Shown: piece by piece, positions 60,921 to 64,000 of the stretch
How the letters are laid out: each line of letters starts with the position of its first letter
Numbering within the stretch: the first letter of the stretch is position 1
Source: Oceanobacillus oncorhynchi
Lineage (GTDB): Bacteria; Bacillota; Bacilli; Bacillales; Amphibacillaceae
NCBI RefSeq assembly: GCF_000821065.1
Contig: NZ_CDGG01000001.1
Span: forward strand, 248,001 to 312,000
Length of the DNA: 64,000 bases
Reading direction: 5' to 3'
Program-made: the position numbers and the translations under genes
The notes under the pieces: generated by a model
Seen by the model: only the letters and a program-made list of their open reading frames with translations
Told to the model about the DNA's origin: nothing
Databases searched by the model: none

Positions 60921-60970
60921 TAGCCCTAATGGAGCTTCTTTACAAAAAGTTTACTCCTTTTAGGGCTATT
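60919..60970 (+). terminator. terminator of IS66
   Basis: AATAGCCCTAA (60919-60929) pairs with TTAGGGCTATT (60960-60970) across a loop containing GGAG/CTCC. Confidence 0.8.
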
Positions 60971-61184
60971 TGTCATGGCGTCATATTATTTCCCGCTTAC
61001 TTTTAAAAAAGATTGAGTAAAAAAAGATGGGGAAAATGATTCGGAACAGATGGAGTTGTTTTAGTATTTTATTGCTCAGAATCTCAACCTCATTATGATG
61101 CTGCTATATCCTTCTCTGATCTGCTACTATAGCAGGCATTAATTAACTCAAATAATTGACTGATTAAAAAATTCTAAAAATTAA

Positions 61185-61214
61185 TTGACAACGCTTACAA
61201 TTAAATGCTATAGT
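61185..61214 (+). promoter_or_regulatory. cre-overlapped promoter of the ROK operon
   Basis: TTGACA (61185-61190) and the extended -10 TGCTATAGT (61206-61214) have 18-base spacing between the hexamers. TTGACAACGCTTACA (61185-61199) fits the cre consensus with one mismatch and shares the -35 box, so CcpA would block polymerase. The rest of 61009-61380 holds no recognisable gene. Confidence 0.7.
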
Positions 61215-61380
61215 TTCTATACTTAATAATTCCATTGGAAAAAGTAATGTTTGTTCATATATTTAAAGTGAATTTATTCTTAAGGGTTTATAAAACAATA
61301 GCATTTAGCTTAGATGAATCTTGGGGGAATTCAAATTTATAAAAGTGATTATTTCAATATAGATAGGAATGTGAATAACT

Positions 61381-62616
61381 ATGAAGAGGACTGGAGATCT
61401 GAAGCTGATACAAGAATTAAATCGTTCTATCATCTTAGAAACAATTCGAAAATATGGCTCTATATCGAGAAGTGAAATTGCTAAAAAGAATGAGCTCAGC
61501 CCTACCACTGTCACATCTGCTGTAGCTGAGCTCATCAATGAAGGCTATGTAGTAGAAGGTGGCACAGGAACGTCCAGTGGAGGGAGAAAGCCGATTCTTT
61601 TAAACTTTTCACCAGATAACCACTATTTAATCGGTGTATCTATTTCTTATTCTAAAATAACAATTGCGGATATGAATTTAGAAGCAAAGATAAATATGAA
61701 AAAGGTATATCCTACTAACGGTTATACAGGTGCAGCTTTAATAAATTATCTGCTTCAATTATTGGAGGATTTCTACGCTGCACAGCAGGACGATAGACAA
61801 TGTATTGGTATTTCGCTGATTATTCAAGGAATTGTTGATTCTAAAAAAGGTGTAGTCCATTATAATCCAGTTTTGTTATTAGAGGATGTTTACCTGCGGG
61901 ATTCGGTTGAAGCGCATTTTAATCTGCCAACTTGGCTTGATAATGATACAAATGCATACGTTTTAGCTGAGAAGAATTTTGGTCATTTTCAAGAGGTGGA
62001 GAATCTCATTTATATAACGATTGGCGAAGGTGTTGGTTCCGGCGTTATTGTAAACAACATGCTGTCCCGCGGTGAAAGTGGAGGAGCTGGTGAATTTGGC
62101 CATACCAGTATTGATTATCATGGTGAGCTTTGCAGTTGTGGAAATAAAGGATGCATCGAAAATTATATAAGCTGGCCAGCTACATCGAAGAAAATAATGA
62201 AAGAGATTGAGGCAGGAAAAGAAACTATTTTAACAACTTATTTAACAAGTGACAAGCTGTTTATTACCCCGTCTGAATTTGTTGAGGCAGTGCACACTGG
62301 GGATGGCTTGGCTGTTGCAATTAATGATGAAATTGCTGAATACTTATCAGCGGGAGTAGTTAATTTAGTTCACCTCTTTAATCCGGAAGTAATTATATTA
62401 GGTGGAGATGTTACCAACCAAAATCAAATATTGATAGACGCTGTACAGCAAAAAATCAAAGACAAAACGTTAAAAACGCTTTATCAAGATGTGGATATTA
62501 CCACATCATCATTAGGAAAAGAATTTGAAATGGTTGGTGCTGCTTCTGTTTTACTTCAAGATAAATTTCAATTTAAGCTTACACATGACAATCGTGGATT
62601 AAAAACAAATTTGTAG
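61381..62616 (+). CDS. ROK family transcriptional regulator (XylR/NagC type)
   Basis: A 411-residue repressor. Residues 10-75 are the winged helix-turn-helix (IRKYGSISRSEIAKKNELSP, TTVTSAVAELINEGYV, then SSGGRKPILL). The rest is a ROK sugar-kinase-like domain with GVSISYSKITIADMNLEAKI (degenerate ATP site), DNDTNAYVLAEKNFG, IGEGVGSGVIVNNMLSRG, EFGHTSI and the zinc motif CSCGNKGCIENYIS. It likely responds to a sugar and controls the isomerase and dehydrogenase genes after it. ATAGGAATG precedes ATG 61381. Confidence 0.9.
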   Translation: MKRTGDLKLIQELNRSIILETIRKYGSISRSEIAKKNELSPTTVTSAVAELINEGYVVEGGTGTSSGGRKPILLNFSPDNHYLIGVSISYSKITIADMNLEAKINMKKVYPTNGYTGAALINYLLQLLEDFYAAQQDDRQCIGISLIIQGIVDSKKGVVHYNPVLLLEDVYLRDSVEAHFNLPTWLDNDTNAYVLAEKNFGHFQEVENLIYITIGEGVGSGVIVNNMLSRGESGGAGEFGHTSIDYHGELCSCGNKGCIENYISWPATSKKIMKEIEAGKETILTTYLTSDKLFITPSEFVEAVHTGDGLAVAINDEIAEYLSAGVVNLVHLFNPEVIILGGDVTNQNQILIDAVQQKIKDKTLKTLYQDVDITTSSLGKEFEMVGAASVLLQDKFQFKLTHDNRGLKTNL

Positions 62617-62626
62617 GAGGAATCGT

Positions 62627-63451
62627 ATGTTAAAGGGTATTAATCAATGGTGTTATCCGGAAGAGACTAGTTTGGAGAAAGTACTGGAATATAGCAAAGA
62701 AGCTGGTTTTGAAACAGTTGAATTAAATGTGAATCCCTCAGGTGGAATTGGTTTAACGGTGGACTCAAGTTCAGATGATGCCAAAAAAATTAAAAGTCTC
62801 ATAGAAACATATGATTTGGAAATTAAAAGTATATCTACAGCATTATTATGGCAGTTTCCGTTATCTTCACCAGATGAGGCTGTCAGAGCACAGGGTAGAG
62901 CCATCGTTGAAAAACAAATTGAATTAGCAACTGCAATGGATGTGGATACAGTACTTGTTGTACCAGGCATTGTATCTGAGGAAGTTACTTATGATCAATG
63001 CTATCAACGCAGTCAAAAGGAGCTGCGGAAAGTGTTGCCGCTGGCAGAAAAGCACCAGGTACATATAGGGATTGAAAATGTGTGGAATAAATTTTTACTT
63101 TCTCCGCTAGAGATGTCCCGTTATGTGGATGAATTAGATTCTGAATATGCTGGCGTATATTTTGATATAGGAAATGTTCTTCAGTTTGGTTATCCAGAGC
63201 AGTGGATACGAATTTTAGGCAGCCGCATCTGTAAAGTTCATGTCAAAGATTTCAATACAAGCGTGGGAAATATTACAGGATTTGTTCCGTTATTAGCTGG
63301 AGATGTTAATTGGCAGGCAGTTAGCAAAGCATTAAAAGAATTAGGTTATAAGGGTCCGCTTACCGCAGAATTATCTCCATATAAGCTGGATACGAAAGCA
63401 TTAGCAGACGATACTGCCAAACATATTGAATTAATTATTGACGCAGGTTGA
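62627..63451 (+). CDS. sugar phosphate isomerase/epimerase family protein
   Basis: A 274-residue xylose-isomerase-like TIM barrel (IolE/IolI/hydroxypyruvate isomerase relatives). Metal-binding and active-site elements: VELNVNPSGGIGLTV, TVLVVPGIVSEEV, GIENVWNKFLLSP (Glu near residue 150), VYFDIGNVLQFGYPEQW (Asp), KVHVKDF (His) and LTAELSPYKL (Glu). It probably isomerises or epimerises a polyol-derived keto sugar together with the dehydrogenase after it. AGGAGG lies before ATG 62627, ten bases after the regulator's stop. Confidence 0.87.
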   Translation: MLKGINQWCYPEETSLEKVLEYSKEAGFETVELNVNPSGGIGLTVDSSSDDAKKIKSLIETYDLEIKSISTALLWQFPLSSPDEAVRAQGRAIVEKQIELATAMDVDTVLVVPGIVSEEVTYDQCYQRSQKELRKVLPLAEKHQVHIGIENVWNKFLLSPLEMSRYVDELDSEYAGVYFDIGNVLQFGYPEQWIRILGSRICKVHVKDFNTSVGNITGFVPLLAGDVNWQAVSKALKELGYKGPLTAELSPYKLDTKALADDTAKHIELIIDAG

Positions 63452-63460
63452 TAGGAGGAG

Positions 63461-64000
63461 ATGAAAATAAAGAAATTAAAAGCAGGGTTTATTGGAATAG
63501 GAGGAGTTGCAGCTACTCATTTAAATATTTTGAAAAAGCACAAAAGTGTAGATATTATTTCAGTCTGCGATATTGCCGAAGTAAATGCAGTTAGGGCAGC
63601 TGAAGAAATAGGAGCAAGAGCTTATACGGATGCGGATGATATGTTAGAAAAAGAAACGCTGGATGTTGTTTTCCTTTGTGTTCCACCATTTGCCCACAAA
63701 GACTTGGAGCAAAAAATAGTGAGAAAAGGAATTCATTTAATGGTTGAGAAACCTGTCGGGCTAAATATGAAAGAGGTGTACGCGAAACAGAAGGTTATTC
63801 GGAAATCAGGTGTTATTTGTGCTACAGGTTATTGCTTACGATACTTGGATACTGTGCAGAAGGCCAAAGAATATTTAGCAGGTAAAGAAATAGCTATGGT
63901 ACGCGGGTATTACCTATCTTCTTTTGTGGAAACTCCCTGGTACCGTACGATGTCAAAGTCAGGAGGACAATTGGTAGAGCAGGCTACACATATCGTGGAC
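63461..64000 (+). CDS. Gfo/Idh/MocA family oxidoreductase, N-terminal part
   Basis: The first 180 codons of an NAD(P)-dependent sugar/inositol dehydrogenase; the gene continues beyond the window. The Rossmann start is KAGFIGIGGVAATHLNIL; the middle shows VVFLCVPPFAHKDL and HLMVEKPVGLNMKE, with the family's EKP lysine near residue 97; the substrate-domain start is CATGYCLRYLDTVQ. ATG at 63461 lies close to AGGAGG, but no other start fits. Third gene of the ROK-controlled operon. Confidence 0.87.
   Translation, partial: MKIKKLKAGFIGIGGVAATHLNILKKHKSVDIISVCDIAEVNAVRAAEEIGARAYTDADDMLEKETLDVVFLCVPPFAHKDLEQKIVRKGIHLMVEKPVGLNMKEVYAKQKVIRKSGVICATGYCLRYLDTVQKAKEYLAGKEIAMVRGYYLSSFVETPWYRTMSKSGGQLVEQATHIVD

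Larger units (their letters stand above)
58664..61000 (+). mobile_element. IS66-family insertion sequence, apparently complete
   Basis: A 2337-bp element bounded by inverted repeats starting GTAAGCGGGAAATAATA (58664-58680) and its complement at 60984-61000 (17 identical bases). The 8-bp target duplication TTTTAAAA flanks it at 58656-58663 and 61001-61008; 8 bp is the IS66 hallmark. It carries three genes in one direction (a TnpA-like small protein, TnpB, TnpC), all open. It landed in the gap between the island's terminator and the ROK gene, so it disrupts no gene. Confidence 0.93.

Overview
The window is AT-rich DNA with strong AGGAGG-type ribosome binding sites, frequent TTG/GTG starts, CcpA-type cre sites, a LicT antiterminator/RAT leader, a PyrR attenuator, a LexA (CGAAC-N4-GTTC) box and sigma-B-like promoters. 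Together these point to a Bacillaceae member of the Oceanobacillus/Virgibacillus kind; that genus-level guess is inference. Most of the window is a mosaic of small catabolic and transport operons, broken up by three transposon families and several decaying genes.

Layout. 1-1.2 kb: end of a 2-aminoethylphosphonate operon (phnW-phnX). 1.6-4.7 kb: cutC, a PfkB-type sugar kinase and a cre-controlled tartrate/D-malate dehydrogenase. 4.9-6.6 kb: a membrane-anchored GltB-like flavoprotein. 6.8-11.7 kb: a five-gene DUF2848/nitrilase/TRAP operon plus its own GntR regulator, with an operator palindrome over the promoter. 11.8-16 kb: a YfcC permease and an M20 amidohydrolase separated by a decayed IS200/IS605 tnpB element that carries a LexA box. 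16.3-20.2 kb: a dga-like amino-sugar-acid operon (deacetylase, SelA-like ammonia lyase, KDPG aldolase, KDG kinase). 20.9-23.7 kb: cytosine permease and deaminase behind a PyrR attenuator. 23.8-28.2 kb: a licT-bglP-bglH beta-glucoside operon with RAT/terminator. 28.3-29.7 kb: an IS30 relic that truncated a membrane protein gene. 36.4-30 kb (minus strand): a complete Sgc-like operon (DeoR regulator, BtpA/SgcQ protein, galactitol-type PTS IIB-IIC-IIA, epimerase, M42 peptidase) ending in a Cof-type phosphatase. 36.7-37.2 kb: a fused and frameshifted relic of two oligopeptide ABC ATPases. 37.4-38.6 kb: a macrolide phosphotransferase gene behind an attenuator-like leader with a tiny ORF. 38.7-39.05 kb: a type I toxin-antitoxin locus. 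39.2-44.7 kb: aldo/keto reductase, an amidohydrolase next to a deleted NhaC antiporter gene, and two general-stress genes. 45-58.5 kb: a 13-gene catabolic island. 58.66-61 kb: an intact IS66 element with an 8-bp target duplication. 61.2 kb to the end: a cre-controlled ROK regulator, a sugar-phosphate isomerase and a partial Gfo/Idh/MocA dehydrogenase.

The most interesting system is the 45-58.5 kb island: KDG kinase, KDPG aldolase, aminotransferase, IclR regulator, RidA, TRAP transporter, a fold-III D-serine-dehydratase-like enzyme with a His-x-Cys metal site, an M20 deacetylase, two fold-II PLP lyases, a creatininase-family amidohydrolase and a YagE-like aldolase. The parts fit import of an N-acylated 2-amino-sugar acid (for example an oxidised N-acetylhexosamine), deacylation, PLP-dependent deamination to 2-keto-3-deoxygluconate with RidA clearing the imine, then phosphorylation and cleavage. 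Matching GTTCC/GGAAC operators sit in front of both halves. The substrate is an inference; the gene content and operators are seen in the sequence.
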